A DNA stretch of 64,000 nucleotides from Solimonas sp. K1W22B-7 (GTDB lineage Bacteria > Pseudomonadota > Gammaproteobacteria > Nevskiales > Nevskiaceae). Positions 1 through 16,560 of the stretch are shown here, piece by piece. The position numbers and the translations under genes are program-made. The stretch is from positions 2,480,001-2,544,000 of the forward strand of contig NZ_CP031704.1 in NCBI RefSeq assembly GCF_003428335.1, written 5' to 3'. Positions within the stretch are counted from its first letter, which is position 1. The number at the start of each line of letters is the position of its first letter. The notes beneath the pieces were generated by a model. The model saw only the letters and a program-made list of their open reading frames with translations. It ran no database searches and had not been told where the DNA came from.

Positions 1-755
1 GCGGTGAATTTTTCGCCAGGTGAAGGAAGCGGCGCGATACCGCGCAGATCGAATGCGAGCGTCCGCCGAATGCGCAGCGCTGCCGTTGTCGTGCGACGGA
101 CGGATGACCGGGTGTCGCGAGGATGACGGCTACAGGCAGCAGATCGCGCGCGAGTCTTGTGCCCGCCGCACGACAACGGCCGCGCCTCGTCGTTTCATCG
201 GGGTGACGTTCTGCGGCGATAACATGCACTTTGTGACGCGTCGTGTCTGTTTGCTGTGCATCGCGTGTTCTGAATGCGATTGCGATCTTGATCGCCGGAA
301 ATTTTTTCCGCCGGAATGATGGCTTTCAATATCTCCTTTCGTCGCCTGCGGATTGCCGTACATCGCCGTGCAAGAAAAACCTACAGCGATTTCCTTGGGT
401 TCATATAAGAATCTGGCGCGAACGATGCGTACGTAAAAGAACTGCCGGTTCAGGCATGTATTGTTCGGGAATGAGGTGCGACCAGGAGAGGTCGAGAGGA
501 CACCGCGACGACGATTGCGGGTCCTCCATTTGATGTTTTTGATTTTTTTGCTGAATTTTTTGCTCTGACATTATGGATCAGCGCAGCACCAACGGTCGTA
601 GTGCGCCGGAAAACCCGCCATGCGCGGATGCACCCCCTGCCGGGCGTGCTTATTCCGGAAATCGCACCGCTTATACCCGCAAGCGCCAGTGCATCTCCCC
701 TTGTCCGACGCCCGCCGCCGCTGCGGCCGGCGTTCGCTCCCAGGGGAGATAGCCG
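1..755. other. gene-free leader upstream of the lipid operon
   Basis: No convincing coding region is seen here. The few short open frames have arginine/cysteine-rich compositions typical of chance frames. The stretch from about 240 to 600 is visibly more AT-rich than the rest of the window, with T-runs around 536-560, so it probably contains the promoter and leader of the operon that starts at 756. A TTGATG at 530-535 is followed 16 nt later by a poor -10 match, too weak to call. Confidence 0.5.
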
Positions 756-1630
<875 letters not shown>

Positions 1631-1634
<4 letters not shown>

Positions 1635-2641
1635 AACGTCTACTGGCAATGATCCGCGCGCGCCTGCTGGAGGTCGTACGCGACCGCTCCGCACTGGCCT
1701 GGAACCTGCTGTTCGCGCCGCTGCTGGTGGTCGGCATGGCGGTGGTGTTCTCGGGCTCGCCGCCGCCGCTGTTCAAGGTGGGCGTGCTCGGCGAGTCGCC
1801 GCTGACGGCGCAGACGCACCCCTTCCTTGCCACGGAGGCCACGCAGTTCTATCGCGAGCCGGACCTGGAGAAGGCCGTCGTCAAGCTGCAGCGCCACCGC
1901 ATCGACCTGCTGCTGGATCCGTCTGCGCGGCCGCTGCGCTACTGGGTCAACACCGAGTCCGCCAAGGGGCGGCTGCTGCAGTCGATGCTCAAGGGCGGCG
2001 ACCCCGATGCGCGCGCGCAGCCGGTGACCGGCACCTCCATCCGCTATTCCGACTGGCTGGTGCCCGGACTGCTGGGCCTCAACATCATGTTCTCGTCGCT
2101 GTTCGCCATCGGCCACGTCATCGTGCGCTACCGCAAGTCAGGCTACCTCAAGCGGCTCAACGGCACGCCGCTGCGCGCGGTGGAGTTCATCAGCGCGCAG
2201 CTGATCGCCTGCCTGCTGCTGATCGTCGGCATCGCTGCCGGAATGTATGCGGCCACCGACCTGTTCCTGCATCTGCGCATGGAGGGAAGCTATTTCAACC
2301 TGCTGCTGGTGGCGGTGCTGGGCTCGATGTCGATGATCGCGATGAGCCTGCTGATCTCCGCGCGCATTGCCAGCGAAGAACTGTCCGGCGGCCTGCTCAA
2401 CCTCCTGTCCTGGCCGATGGTGGTGCTGTCGGGCGTGTTCTTCTCGCTCGACGGAGCCCCGGCTGTGGTGCAGGCCGCCGCCCAGGCCTTGCCGCTGACG
2501 CACATGCTCGAGGCGGCGCGCGCGGTGATGATCGATGGCGCCGGCCTTGCCGATATCGCCCGGCCGCTGCTGGCGCTGGCCGCCATGACGGCGCTGTTCC
2601 TCGCCATCGGCGCCGGCTTCTTCCGCTGGTCGCAGGACTGA
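1631..2641 (+). CDS. ABC-2 type transporter permease
   Basis: This 336-aa membrane subunit partners the ATPase immediately upstream, with a 4-bp ATGA overlap. The N-terminus has one transmembrane segment (around residues 18-40). An extracytoplasmic region of about 120 residues follows, then a C-terminal block of about five hydrophobic segments including the stretch with SMSMIAMSLLIS. This is the usual ABC-2/YhgE-like layout. It ends about 90 bp before the first synthase gene. The substrate is not deducible from the sequence; co-transcription with lipid-assembly genes suggests an amphiphilic product or intermediate. Confidence 0.9.
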
Positions 2642-2732
2642 GCGATGGCCATCCAGACCATGTCGCGGCAAGCGGATGCAGCGCCGGTACCGACGGGCGC
2701 GGGTGCAGTAACGGATTCAATGATCGAACGCC

Positions 2733-5700
2733 ATGACCATGAGTAAGCCCGAAGCTTCATCGACCGCCGCCCCGGCGCAGGTTTTCGACGCGCAGTGGTT
2801 TCGCATCCTGGCGATCACGCCATTCGAGCGTGCCGACCTGGCGCTGGCACGCGCGCTATGGCGCCAGAAGGCCGCGGCCGCGATCGACCTCGGCCGCGAT
2901 CCGCAGCAGTGGCCAGGGCTGCTGGCTGCGCTGGCCAGGGAGCGCTCCGCCGGCCTGGGCCTGCGCATCCCGGACGGCATCGCGCTGCAGGGATTGGAAC
3001 TGCCCGCCTCGGTGGGCTTCCTGATCGTCGACGGCGGGATCGAGGCGCTGCCGCAGGGCTGGCGCGGCGTGCCGGTGATCGCGCAGGTGCATTCCCTGGC
3101 GGAGGCCGAGCGCGCGCTGGCTTCCGGCGCGGCAGGCCTGATCGCCAAGGGCCAGGAGAGCGGCGGACGGATCGGCGAGGAAAGCAGCTTCGTGCTGCTG
3201 CAGCGGCTGGTCGCATTGACGCAGGCCGTCGCAGCCGGAGGCCGCACGGTGCCGGTGTGGTGCCAGGGCGGCGTTGCGCTCCACACCGCCGCGGGCGCCT
3301 TTGCCGGTGGCGCCTTCGGTGTGGTCATCGATTCCATTCTTGCCGGCTTCCCGGAAAGCTCGCTGCCCGCCGAACTGAAATCCCAGGTGCTGGCGATGGA
3401 CGGCAGCGAGGTTCGCGTCGCCGCGGGCTACCAGGTCTACGCACGCGGTCCGCGGGAGATCGCGGCGCTGGAGCTTCTCGATGCGGCCGCGGTGCGGGCC
3501 GCGCTTGCCGGCGGTGAGCTGGTGGCCGTCGGCCAGGACGCGGCCTTGTCGCGCCTGGTCTTGAACGAATGCTCGAACCTGGAGGCGCTGACCCAGACCC
3601 TGCGCCTGCGCGTGACCGGGCAGTTGCACCAGGCACAGACGCTGCGGGTGCTGGACGAAGGCAATGCCTGGGCGCAGGCGCATGGCACGCGCTACCCGGT
3701 CGCGCAGGGGCCGATGACGCGGGTCAGCGATACGGCCGCGTTTTCGGCCGCGGTGGCCGCGGACGGCGGCCTGCCGTTCCTGGCGCTGTCGCTGATGAAG
3801 GAACAGGCCTCGCGGGAACTGCTGGAGGCGACGCGCGCGCAGGTCGGCGATCGGCCCTGGGGCGTGGGTCTGCTGGGCTTCGCACCGCCCGACATCCTCG
3901 ATCCACAGCTGGCGCTGGTGAAGGAATTCAAGCCGCCGGTGCTGCTGCTGGCCGGCGGTCGTCCGGCGCAGGCGCGGCCGTTCATCGACATGGGCATCGC
4001 GACCTACCTGCACGTGCCGTCGCCGGGCCTTCTCGACATCTTCCTGAAGGACGGCGCCACCCATTTCGTGTTCGAAGGCCGGGAGTGCGGCGGGCATGTC
4101 GGGCCGCGCTACAGCTTCGTGCTCTGGGAGCAGGCGCTGGCGCTGCTGGCGCAGCACGAGCATCCGGAAACGCTGCACCTGCTGTTCGCCGGCGGCATCC
4201 ACGACGAACGTTCCAGCGCGATGGTCGCGGCCATCGCCGCGCCGTTGGCCGCGCGCGGAGCGAAGATCGGCGTCCTGATGGGCACCGCCTACATCGCCAC
4301 CGCCGAGGCGGTCAGCCATGGTGCGGTGCTGGAAGGCTTCCAGCGCAAGGCGCTGGCGGGAGGCGAAACCGCGCTGGTGGAAACCGCGCCGGGGCATGCG
4401 ATCCGCTGCCTGCCGTCCGGGTTCATGGACCTGTTCGCGCGCGAGAAAGCGCGCCTGCAGGGCGAGGGCGTCGATACCAAGGAGGCCTGGAAGGCGCTGG
4501 AAGCGCTGACCGTCGGTCGCCTGCGCATCGCCACCAAGGGCGTGGACTACGTCGAGGGGCGGCTGGCGACGGTGGATGCCGCGGTGCAGGAAGCCGAGGG
4601 CATGTACATGATCGGCCAGGTGATCGCGATGAAGCACGCGGTGACCACGATCGCCGCGCTGCATGCGCAGGTCACGCGTGGCGCTACGCGCTATCTGGAC
4701 ACCGTGCAGCTGCCGCCGCTGCATCGCGCCGCCGCCGCCGAGCCGGTCGCGGTGGTCGGCATGGCCTGCATCTATCCCGGCTCGCCGGATCTGGAAACCT
4801 ACTGGACCAACATCCTGGAAGGCCGCGACCTGATCGGCGAGGTGCCGGCGGACCGCTGGAGCGTGGCGCAGTACTACCGCGGCGCCGACGCGCCGGCCGA
4901 CAAGAGCGTCAGCAAGTGGGGCGGCTTCATTGCCGATACGCCCTTCGACCCGCTGCAGTACGGCATCCCGCCGGCTTCGCTGGCGGCGATCGAGCCGGTG
5001 CAGCTGCTGTCGCTGGAAGTCGCGCGGCAGGCGCTGAAGGATGCCGGCTACGACAGCCGCTGGTTCGACCGCGAAAAGACCTCGGTGATCTTCGGTGCCG
5101 AGGCCGGCATGGATCTGGGCAACCAGTACACCTTCCGCAACCTGTTCCCGCAGTACTGCGGCGAGCTGCCGCCGGCGCTGGCCGAAGCGCTGCCCAGCCT
5201 GACCGAGGATTCCTTTCCCGGCATGCTGGTCAACGTGATCTCGGGGCGTATCGCCAACCGGCTGGGCCTCGGAGGCGTCAACTACGCGGTGACCTCCGCC
5301 TGCGCCAGCTCGCTGACCGCGATCGAACTGGGCGTGAAGGAACTGCGCTGTGGCAGCAGCGAGGTCGTGCTCGCCGGCGGTGCCGACTTCCACAACGGCA
5401 TTGCCGACTTCCTGATGTTTTCCTCGGTCGGCGCGCTGTCCGCCAAGGGACGCTGCCGCTCGTTCGACAGCGAGGCCGACGGCATCGCGCTCGGCGAGGG
5501 CGTCGGCGTGGTCGTGCTCAAGCGTCTGGACGATGCGCAGCGCGACGGCGATCGCATCTACGCGGTGATCGACGGCATCGCCGGCTCCAGCGACGGCAAG
5601 GGGCTGGGTCTCACGGCGCCGCGCAAGGAAGGCCAGAAACGTGCGCTGGAGCGCAGCTATTGGCAGGCCGGCGTGTTGCCGGCCGAGGTCGGCCTGGTCG

Positions 5701-8700
5701 AGGCCCACGGTACCGGCACCGTGGTCGGCGACCGTACGGAGCTCAAGACGCTGACCGAGGTCTATCTGGCCGGCGGCGCGGTACGCGGCCAGGCGGTGCT
5801 GGGTTCGGTGAAGAGCCAGATCGGCCATACCAAGTGCGCCGCCGGTATCGCCGGGCTGATCAAGGTCGCCAAGGCACTGCACCATCGCGTGCTGCCGCCG
5901 ACCGGCCAGGTGACGATGCCGAACGCCGCCTGGCGTGGCGACAGCAGTCCCTTCCAGCTCAACCGCAAGCCGGCACCCTGGCTGCCGCAGGCATCGGCGG
6001 CGCGCGGAGCGGTCAGTGCCTTCGGCTTCGGCGGCACCAACTTCCACGCGGTGCTGTCGGCCTATCCGGCGCACCAGAGCACGGTCGGCGCGACGGCATG
6101 GCCGGCGGAGCTGTTCGCGGTTCGCGGTGCCAGCCGCGCCGAGGCCGAGCTGACGCTGCGCCGGGTGGCTGGGTTTCTCGCCGGCTCCGATTCGCCAGCG
6201 GCGTTGCGCGACCTTGCTCGCAGCGCCTGGGAGGCAGGGCAGGGGCCGGTGCAGTTCGCCTTCGTCGCGGCGGACGCCGCCGATCTCGGCCAGCGCGTCG
6301 CCGCGCTGCTGTCCGGCCAGTCCGGTGGCTCCGGCGTTCGCCAGAACGACGCGGCGCCGGGCAAGCTGGCCTTCCTGTTCTCCGGCCAGGGCAGCCAGTA
6401 CCCGGGCATGCTGCGCGAGCTGCTCGTGTACTTCCCGCCGCGCCCCGAACTGCTCGCGGCCGGGCGTGAAGAGCTGCCGTTCATCTACCCGGCGACCGCC
6501 TACGACGAGGCTGCGCGCAGCCGCCAGCAGCAGGCGCTCACCGACACCCGCCGCGCTCAGCCGGCGCTGGGCCTGGTGGAACTCGCCGCCTTCGAATGGC
6601 TGCGCGGCCTGGGCCTGCAGCCGGACATGGCCGCTGGCCACAGCTACGGCGAACTGGCGGCGCTGGCCACGGCCGGCGCCTTCGATGCCGCGACGCTGCT
6701 GTCGCTGTCGCGTGCACGCGCGCAGGCCATCGTTTCGTCCATCCAGGGGGGAGACAACGGCGCGATGGCGGCGGTGCGTCTCGACGCGCCGGCGCTGGCG
6801 CCGCTGCTGGAAGGCTTCCCCGGCGTGGTGATGGCCAACCAGAACTCTCCGATCCAGACCGTGATCTCCGGCCCGACGGCAGCCGTCGAGGCCGCCTGCG
6901 TGTCCCTCGGCCAGCGCGGCATCGGCTGCAAGCGTATCGATACCGACTGCGCCTTCCACTCGCCGCTGATGGCGGGGGCCGAGGCGCGCTATGCCGAGGC
7001 GCTGAGCGAGCAGCCGGTGGGTACGCTGCAGTGGCCGGTGTACTCCAATCGCGATGCCGCGCCGCATCGCGACGATGCACAAGCGATCCGCGACAGCCTG
7101 GCCAGCCACATCACCAGCCCGGTGCGCTTCGTCGCCGAGATCGAGCGCATGCACGACGACGGAGCGCGCGTCTTCCTCGAGATCGGCCCGCGCAAGGTGC
7201 TTACCGGCCTGGTCGGCCGCATCCTCAAGGACCGGCCGCATGCGGCCATTGCGCTCGATCCGGAAGAGCGCGGCTTCGCCGGCCTGCTGGAAACCCTGGC
7301 GCAGCTGGCGCTGCGCCTGCCGGGATTCGACGCCGGCGCTCTCTACGCCGGCCGCGCGCGGACGCTCGACCTGGCACAGCCGCGCAAGCTGGCCGCCACC
7401 ACCTGGCTGGTCAATGGCGGCCATGCCAGGCCGCTTCGGGGCAAGGCGCCTGCGCATGCCGCGGCGCTGATCAGCGAGCCGGTGGTGAATCTCGCCGCAG
7501 TTGCCGCGCCGTCGCCGGTGTCCGCCGTTGCCGCGCCGGCCCAGGCCGGCGAGCAGGCCCTGATCGGCTATCTCGGCAACATGCGCGAACTGGTCAACGC
7601 CCAGCGCGACGTATTGCTTGGCTACTTCGGTGCGCCAGCAGCCATGCCGGCGCGCGGTGTCGGACGACTGCCGAATCCGCCGGCCGCGTTGCCGGCCGTG
7701 GCCGCGCCGGTCGCGCCGGCGGTCACCGTCACCGTCAGCGATGCTCCCGCGATGCCGGAGAGCCAGCCGGCGCTGCTGGCCATCGTCAGCGAGCGCACCG
7801 GCTATCCGGCCGACATGCTCGACTTGGACCTGGACCTGGAAGCCGATCTCTCCATCGACTCGATCAAGCGCCTGGAGATCATCGGCGAGCTGTCCCAGCG
7901 GCTGGCGCTGCGCAGCGCGCTGGGTGCCGACGCCGATGCGCTGCTGGAGCAGCTTGCCGCGCAGAAGACCCTGCGTGCGGTGCTGGCATGGCTGGGCGAC
8001 AAGCTGCCGGCGCCGGCGCGGACGACCACGGTGGCGATCGGATCCGGCACCCCCCGGGTCGAAGTCGCGGTGGCCGCCGCCGCGGTGCCGCAGCTGTCGC
8101 AGCTGCTGCTCGAAATCGTCAGCCAGAGCACGGGCTATCCGCCGGACGCGCTGGACCTGGATCTGGACCTGGAAGCCGACCTGTCGATCGACTCGATCAA
8201 GCGCCTGGAAGTGGTGGGCCAGCTGGGCGGCCGCCTCGGTATCGAGAACGGCAGCGACCGCGACGCCATGCAGGAGCAGCTGTCGCGGCTCAAGACCCTG
8301 AGGGCGATGATCGTCTGGCTGGAGCAGCGCTATCCCGCCGCCACGGCAACTCCCGCCGTCGCGGCGAGCACCGCCACGGAGGTCGGCATCCCGCTGGAGC
8401 GTTATGTGCTGCGCCGCCAGGATGCGCCGCCGGTAGTGCCGGCGCAGATCAACCTGACCGGCAAGCGCTTCCTGGTCAGCGACGACCGCCTCGGATTGGC
8501 CGAGCGCGTCGCCGCGCTGCTGCAGGAGCTGGGAGCCCGCGTGGAGATCGTCGATTTCCCCAGCGCCACCACGCTGCCGGCGGAACTCGACCGGATCGAC
8601 GGTCTGATCCACCTGTGGAGCCTCAATCCCGCCAGCCGCCTGCGCGACGTCAAGCGCTTCTTCGCGGTGGCGCGCGAGTCGCTGCAGCAGCAGGGGCGGC

Positions 8701-9871
8701 ACCTGCTGGTGGCCAGCGCCCTGGGCGGTGACTTCGGCGCCTCCGGTGCCCTGGCCAATTTCCGCCGTGGCGGCGGCTTCGCCGGACTGGTGAAATCGGT
8801 CGTCAAGGAATTCCCCGAGCTGCGCGCGCACTGGGTGGACTTCGACCTGTCGGAGTCGCTGGATGCCATCGCGCGCCACATCAAGGCCGAACTGCTGGCG
8901 GCCAACCCGCTGCCGGAGGTGGCCTACCAGGGTGGCCGTCGCCACGTGCGCGAGATCGTGCCCACCGAACTGACCCGCGGCTCGCTCGACGGCCTGCCGC
9001 TGACGCCGGAAAGCACCGTGCTGATCACCGGCGGTGCACGCGGCATCACCGCGCTGATCGCGATCGAACTGGCGCGCCGTTACCGCTGCCATCTCGAGGT
9101 GGTGGGGCGTTCGCCCATGCCGATCGGCGAGGAGAGCGCGCTGACCCGCGGCATCGACGATCCGCGCAAGCTGCGCCAGGCCCTGCTGGGCGCCGATCCG
9201 GGGCAGAAGCCGGGTCAGATCGAACAGCAGGCGCGGCTCATCCTGGCCGACCGCGCTGCGCGTGAAACCTATGCGCAGGTGATCGCCGCCGGCGGCAGCC
9301 TCAACTACACCCGCCTGGACGTGCGCGAGGGCAAGGCCTTCCTCGGCTTCATCGACGGCGTCTACGCACGCCGCGGCCACATTGACGGCGTGATCCACGG
9401 CGCCGGCGTGGTCGAGGACAAGCTGGTGCGCGACAAGACCGACGAGAGCTTCGGCCGGGTGTTCGATACCAAGGTCGGCGGTGCACTGGCCCTGCGCAAG
9501 CGCATCCGCGACGACGTCAAGTTCGTGGTGTTCTTCTCCAGCGTCGCCAGCGCCTTCGGCAACCGCGGCCAGGTGGACTACGCCTCCGCCAACGACGTGC
9601 TCGACAAGCTGGCCTACAGCTGGCAGCAGCGCATCGCCGGCCGCGTGCTGTCGGTGAACTGGGGCCCCTGGGCGGACACCGGCATGGTTTCGGAGTCGCT
9701 GAAGAACGAGTACCAGCGCAAGGGCATCGGCCTGATTCCGCAGCAGGAGGGCGTCGACGCACTGCTGCGCGAGCTGTCGCAGCGGCAGGGCGATCCGCAG
9801 GTGGTGCTGATGTGCGGCAAGCCGGAAAGCTTCGACGGCCGCGCCGCGCCGAATCCGCGGGAGGTGGGCGC

Positions 9872-9875
<4 letters not shown>
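2733..9875 (+). CDS. PUFA-synthase-like multidomain synthase: tandem NMO/ER-like, KS, AT, ACP, ACP, KR
   Basis: This 2380-aa iterative type I synthase is of the PfaA/HglE kind. The N-terminus carries two tandem TIM-barrel regions resembling nitronate monooxygenase/PfaD-type enoyl reductase. The first (about 12-285) has KGQESGGRIG near 139; the second (about 320-640) has EGRECGGHVG near 449. A ketosynthase follows (about 670-1115) with catalytic Cys857 (ACASS), His992 (AHGTGT) and His1032 (GHTKCA). The acyltransferase (about 1211-1530) has GHSYGE with nucleophile Ser1304. Two ACPs about 111 residues apart carry DLSIDSIKR, with phosphopantetheine serines 1710 and 1821; DSIKR is typical of PUFA-synthase ACPs. 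A C-terminal ketoreductase has GGARGI near 2100 and Tyr2283. The next ATG (2739) is an alternative start. The stop overlaps the TTG start of the next gene. Confidence 0.92.
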
Positions 9876-14236
<4,361 letters not shown>

Positions 14237-14264
14237 AAACCGGGATGAATCAGGAACAAGAAGA

Positions 14265-14552
14265 ATGAGCAAGCACTACGACGACATTCTCGCGCTGGTG
14301 ATCGGCAAGATCCGCAGCACCATCGGCGAGGACTGGATCCAGGACTTCGACATCGAGACGGAGACGCGCTTCAACACCGACCTGGAGATCGAGAGCATCG
14401 AGTTCATCAAGATCGCCGATGCGATCCAGGCGCACTACGGCACCCGGCTGGACATCGTCGGCTGGCTGTCGGGCAAGAGCATCCACGAACTGATCGGCCT
14501 GTCCGTGGGCGAACTGACGGCGTTCATCGCCGGCGCAGTGCCGGAGAACTGA
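14265..14552 (+). CDS. stand-alone acyl carrier protein
   Basis: This is a 95-aa acidic helical carrier protein. The attachment serine is Ser44 in DLEIESIEF, a DSL-type motif variant. It is preceded by an AAGAAG-type ribosome site and lies 28 bp after the second synthase. It differs clearly from the tandem DSIKR ACPs inside the first synthase, so it probably serves another step, for example starter loading or acyl transfer by the neighbouring acyltransferases. The PPTase domain at the end of the preceding protein is a natural activator. The assignment as an ACP is firm; its step in the pathway is inferred. Confidence 0.9.
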   Translation: MSKHYDDILALVIGKIRSTIGEDWIQDFDIETETRFNTDLEIESIEFIKIADAIQAHYGTRLDIVGWLSGKSIHELIGLSVGELTAFIAGAVPEN

Positions 14553-14560
14553 GTCCAGCC

Positions 14561-15742
14561 ATGGCGCGCATCCTCTTCACCGTTCCGCCGCTGACCGGGC
14601 ACCTGAACCCGGCGCTGGCCGTGGCCGACGCGCTGTCCCGCCAGGGACACGAGGTCGCCTGGGCGGTGCATGCGGCGCAGATCGGCGACAAGTTGCCCGA
14701 AGGCTCGCGCGTGTACCCGCTGGACCACGGCGACGGTGCCGATCCGGGCATCGCCGCGCCGCAGGTGCGTGGGCTGGAAAGCGTGCGCCTGTTCTTCGAG
14801 GACTATGCGCTGCCGCTGGCCGAGCGCGTGCTGGCGCCGATGGAGGCTGCGGTGCGCGATTTCCGGCCGCAGGCGATGGTGGTGGATCACCAGATGCCCG
14901 GCGGCGCGCTGGTGGCGCGCAAGCTCGGCATCCCCTGGGTCAGCCAGGTCACCACCTCGGCCTCGATCCTGAAGATGTCTCCGGTGCTGGACGCCTGGGT
15001 CGCCGAACAGTACCTGGGCCTGCAGCGGCGCTACCTGCCGGCGGACCTGATCGTCGAGCGCCCGGATTTCTCGCCGCACCGGGTGATCGTGTTCTCGATC
15101 GAGGCGCTGCCCGGGGACCGCCATGCGCGGGTCGAGGCGCCCTATGCCTTCGTCGGCCCGGTGCGCGGCGAGGGACGGCGGCAGGTCGACTTTCCCTGGG
15201 ACTGGCTGCGCCAGGACCGGCGCAAGCTGCTGGTCTCGCTCGGTACCGTCAGCCGCGACCGCGACACCCGCTTCTTCGAGGTGGTGATGGAAGCGGTAGC
15301 CGGCATGCCGGAGCTGCAGGCGGTGCTGGTGGCGCCGGAACACCTGGCGGCGGCCGCGCCGGAGAACGTGCTGGTGCGCGGCTACGTGCCGCAGACCGAA
15401 CTGTTGCGGCATGTCGACGGGGTCATCTGCCATGCCGGGCACAACACGGTCTGCGAGGCCTTGTCCTGCGGCCTGCCGCTGATCGTCGCCCCGATCCGCG
15501 ACGACCAGCCCGTGATCGCGCGCCAGGTGATCGACGCCGGCGCCGCGCTGTTCGTACGCCACGGCAAGGTCACTCCCGCGGCGATGCGCAGCGCCATCGG
15601 AAACCTGCTGAACACGCCGTCGCTGGCTGCGAATGCCCAGCGGCTGTCACGCGAACTGCTGGATGCCCCGGGTGCACCCGGGGCCGCCGAAATCATCCTG
15701 GCGCTTGCCTCCGCGGCGCCGCTGTCCCTGAAGGTGGCCTAG
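14561..15742 (+). CDS. GT1-family glycosyltransferase (UGT/MGT-like)
   Basis: This 393-aa GT-B-fold glycosyltransferase has the N-terminal acceptor-side motif PPLTGHLNPALAVADAL and the C-terminal donor-binding signature ICHAGHNTVCEALSCGLP, followed by APIRDDQPVIARQV. This is the arrangement seen in macrolide, zeaxanthin and rhamnolipid glycosyltransferases. It has no signal peptide and is predicted cytosolic or membrane-associated. The ATG lies 8 bp after the ACP stop, with only a weak ribosome site, suggesting translational coupling. In this operon the most economical role is transfer of a sugar to the hydroxylated lipid made by the two synthases. The sugar and acceptor cannot be told from sequence. 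Confidence 0.9.
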   Translation: MARILFTVPPLTGHLNPALAVADALSRQGHEVAWAVHAAQIGDKLPEGSRVYPLDHGDGADPGIAAPQVRGLESVRLFFEDYALPLAERVLAPMEAAVRDFRPQAMVVDHQMPGGALVARKLGIPWVSQVTTSASILKMSPVLDAWVAEQYLGLQRRYLPADLIVERPDFSPHRVIVFSIEALPGDRHARVEAPYAFVGPVRGEGRRQVDFPWDWLRQDRRKLLVSLGTVSRDRDTRFFEVVMEAVAGMPELQAVLVAPEHLAAAAPENVLVRGYVPQTELLRHVDGVICHAGHNTVCEALSCGLPLIVAPIRDDQPVIARQVIDAGAALFVRHGKVTPAAMRSAIGNLLNTPSLAANAQRLSRELLDAPGAPGAAEIILALASAAPLSLKVA

Positions 15743-15744
15743 CC

Positions 15745-16530
15745 ATGCAAATGATCTCCGTGAACGGTGCCGAGCTTTCGTCGATGGAGCTCGGACGCGA
15801 CAAGGGCTCGGCCGTGGTGATGTTGCACGGCCTGGTGTCCGGCAACATGGCCAGCTGGTACTCCGCGGTGGCGACGCCCCTGTCCGGCGCGCGCCGCGTC
15901 GTCCTCTATGACCAGCGCGGCCACGGCGGCAGCAGCATTCCCGGTTCCGGCTTCGACCTGGATAGCCAGGTGGCGGATCTTCAGGCCGTGATCTCGCATC
16001 ACGGCCTGTCCGGCCAGCCGGTGGACCTGGTGGGCCACAGCATGGGTGCACTGGTGGCGCTGCGCTTCGCACTGCGGCACCCGCAGCAATTGCGGCGCCT
16101 GGTGCTGGTGGATGCGCCGATGCCGGCACGCGACTACGTCGCCCCCAGCCTGCTGGGCGTGACCTCGCCGGCGGCGCTGGCCGAATACGTCGAAGTCCAG
16201 CTCGGCGGCCTCGGCGGTCGCCGTCGCGAGCGCCTGCACCAGCGGCTGTCGGCCCTGTTCTTCGACTCCACGCTGATGAGCGACGTACTGGAGATGGCCT
16301 CCGAGTCCGACACGGAGCTGGCGGCGCTGCACCGTCCGGTGCTGCTGGTCTACGGTCGCCGTTCGCCCTGCCTGGCGGCCGGGCAGCACCTGCAGAGCGT
16401 CCTGCCGCAGGCGCAGCTGGAGCTGCTGGACTGTGGCCACTACATCATCGAGGAGTCGCCCGCCGCCTTGCGCGCACTGGTGGACCGCTTCCTGTCGCCG
16501 GAAGCGGCGGCACTCGACATCGCCGCCTGA
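15745..16530 (+). CDS. alpha/beta-hydrolase (thioesterase-like), atypical acid residue
   Basis: This 261-aa alpha/beta-hydrolase-fold protein starts 2 bp after the glycosyltransferase. It has the oxyanion-hole MLHGLVSG, the nucleophile elbow GHSMGALVA and the late histidine in DCGHYIIEE. The strand that normally carries the catalytic acid (GxxDP) reads YGRRSPC, so the usual aspartate is replaced by serine. The acid may come from elsewhere, or activity may be altered. No signal peptide is seen. In a synthase operon it is a reasonable candidate for release or editing of acyl-ACP, since neither giant synthase ends in a thioesterase or reductase domain. The fold is clear; the function is inferred. 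Confidence 0.85.
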   Translation: MQMISVNGAELSSMELGRDKGSAVVMLHGLVSGNMASWYSAVATPLSGARRVVLYDQRGHGGSSIPGSGFDLDSQVADLQAVISHHGLSGQPVDLVGHSMGALVALRFALRHPQQLRRLVLVDAPMPARDYVAPSLLGVTSPAALAEYVEVQLGGLGGRRRERLHQRLSALFFDSTLMSDVLEMASESDTELAALHRPVLLVYGRRSPCLAAGQHLQSVLPQAQLELLDCGHYIIEESPAALRALVDRFLSPEAAALDIAA

Positions 16531-16560
16531 GAACGACGAGAGATTTCCCTGGAGAAGACA

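Noticed and set aside
20-533. Short open frames in the first 600 bases
   Set aside because: They have no ribosome sites, improbable Cys/Arg-rich composition, and overlap each other on both strands.
3569-6469. A 966-codon plus-strand frame inside the first synthase
   Set aside because: It is an out-of-frame Arg/Gly/Ala-rich reading of the synthase with no recognisable sequence.
2856-9398. A 2180-codon open frame on the minus strand opposite the first synthase
   Set aside because: It is the antisense of a high-GC gene with strong third-position bias. The translation is rich in His/Gln/Arg/Ala with no domain, while the plus strand has every expected catalytic motif.
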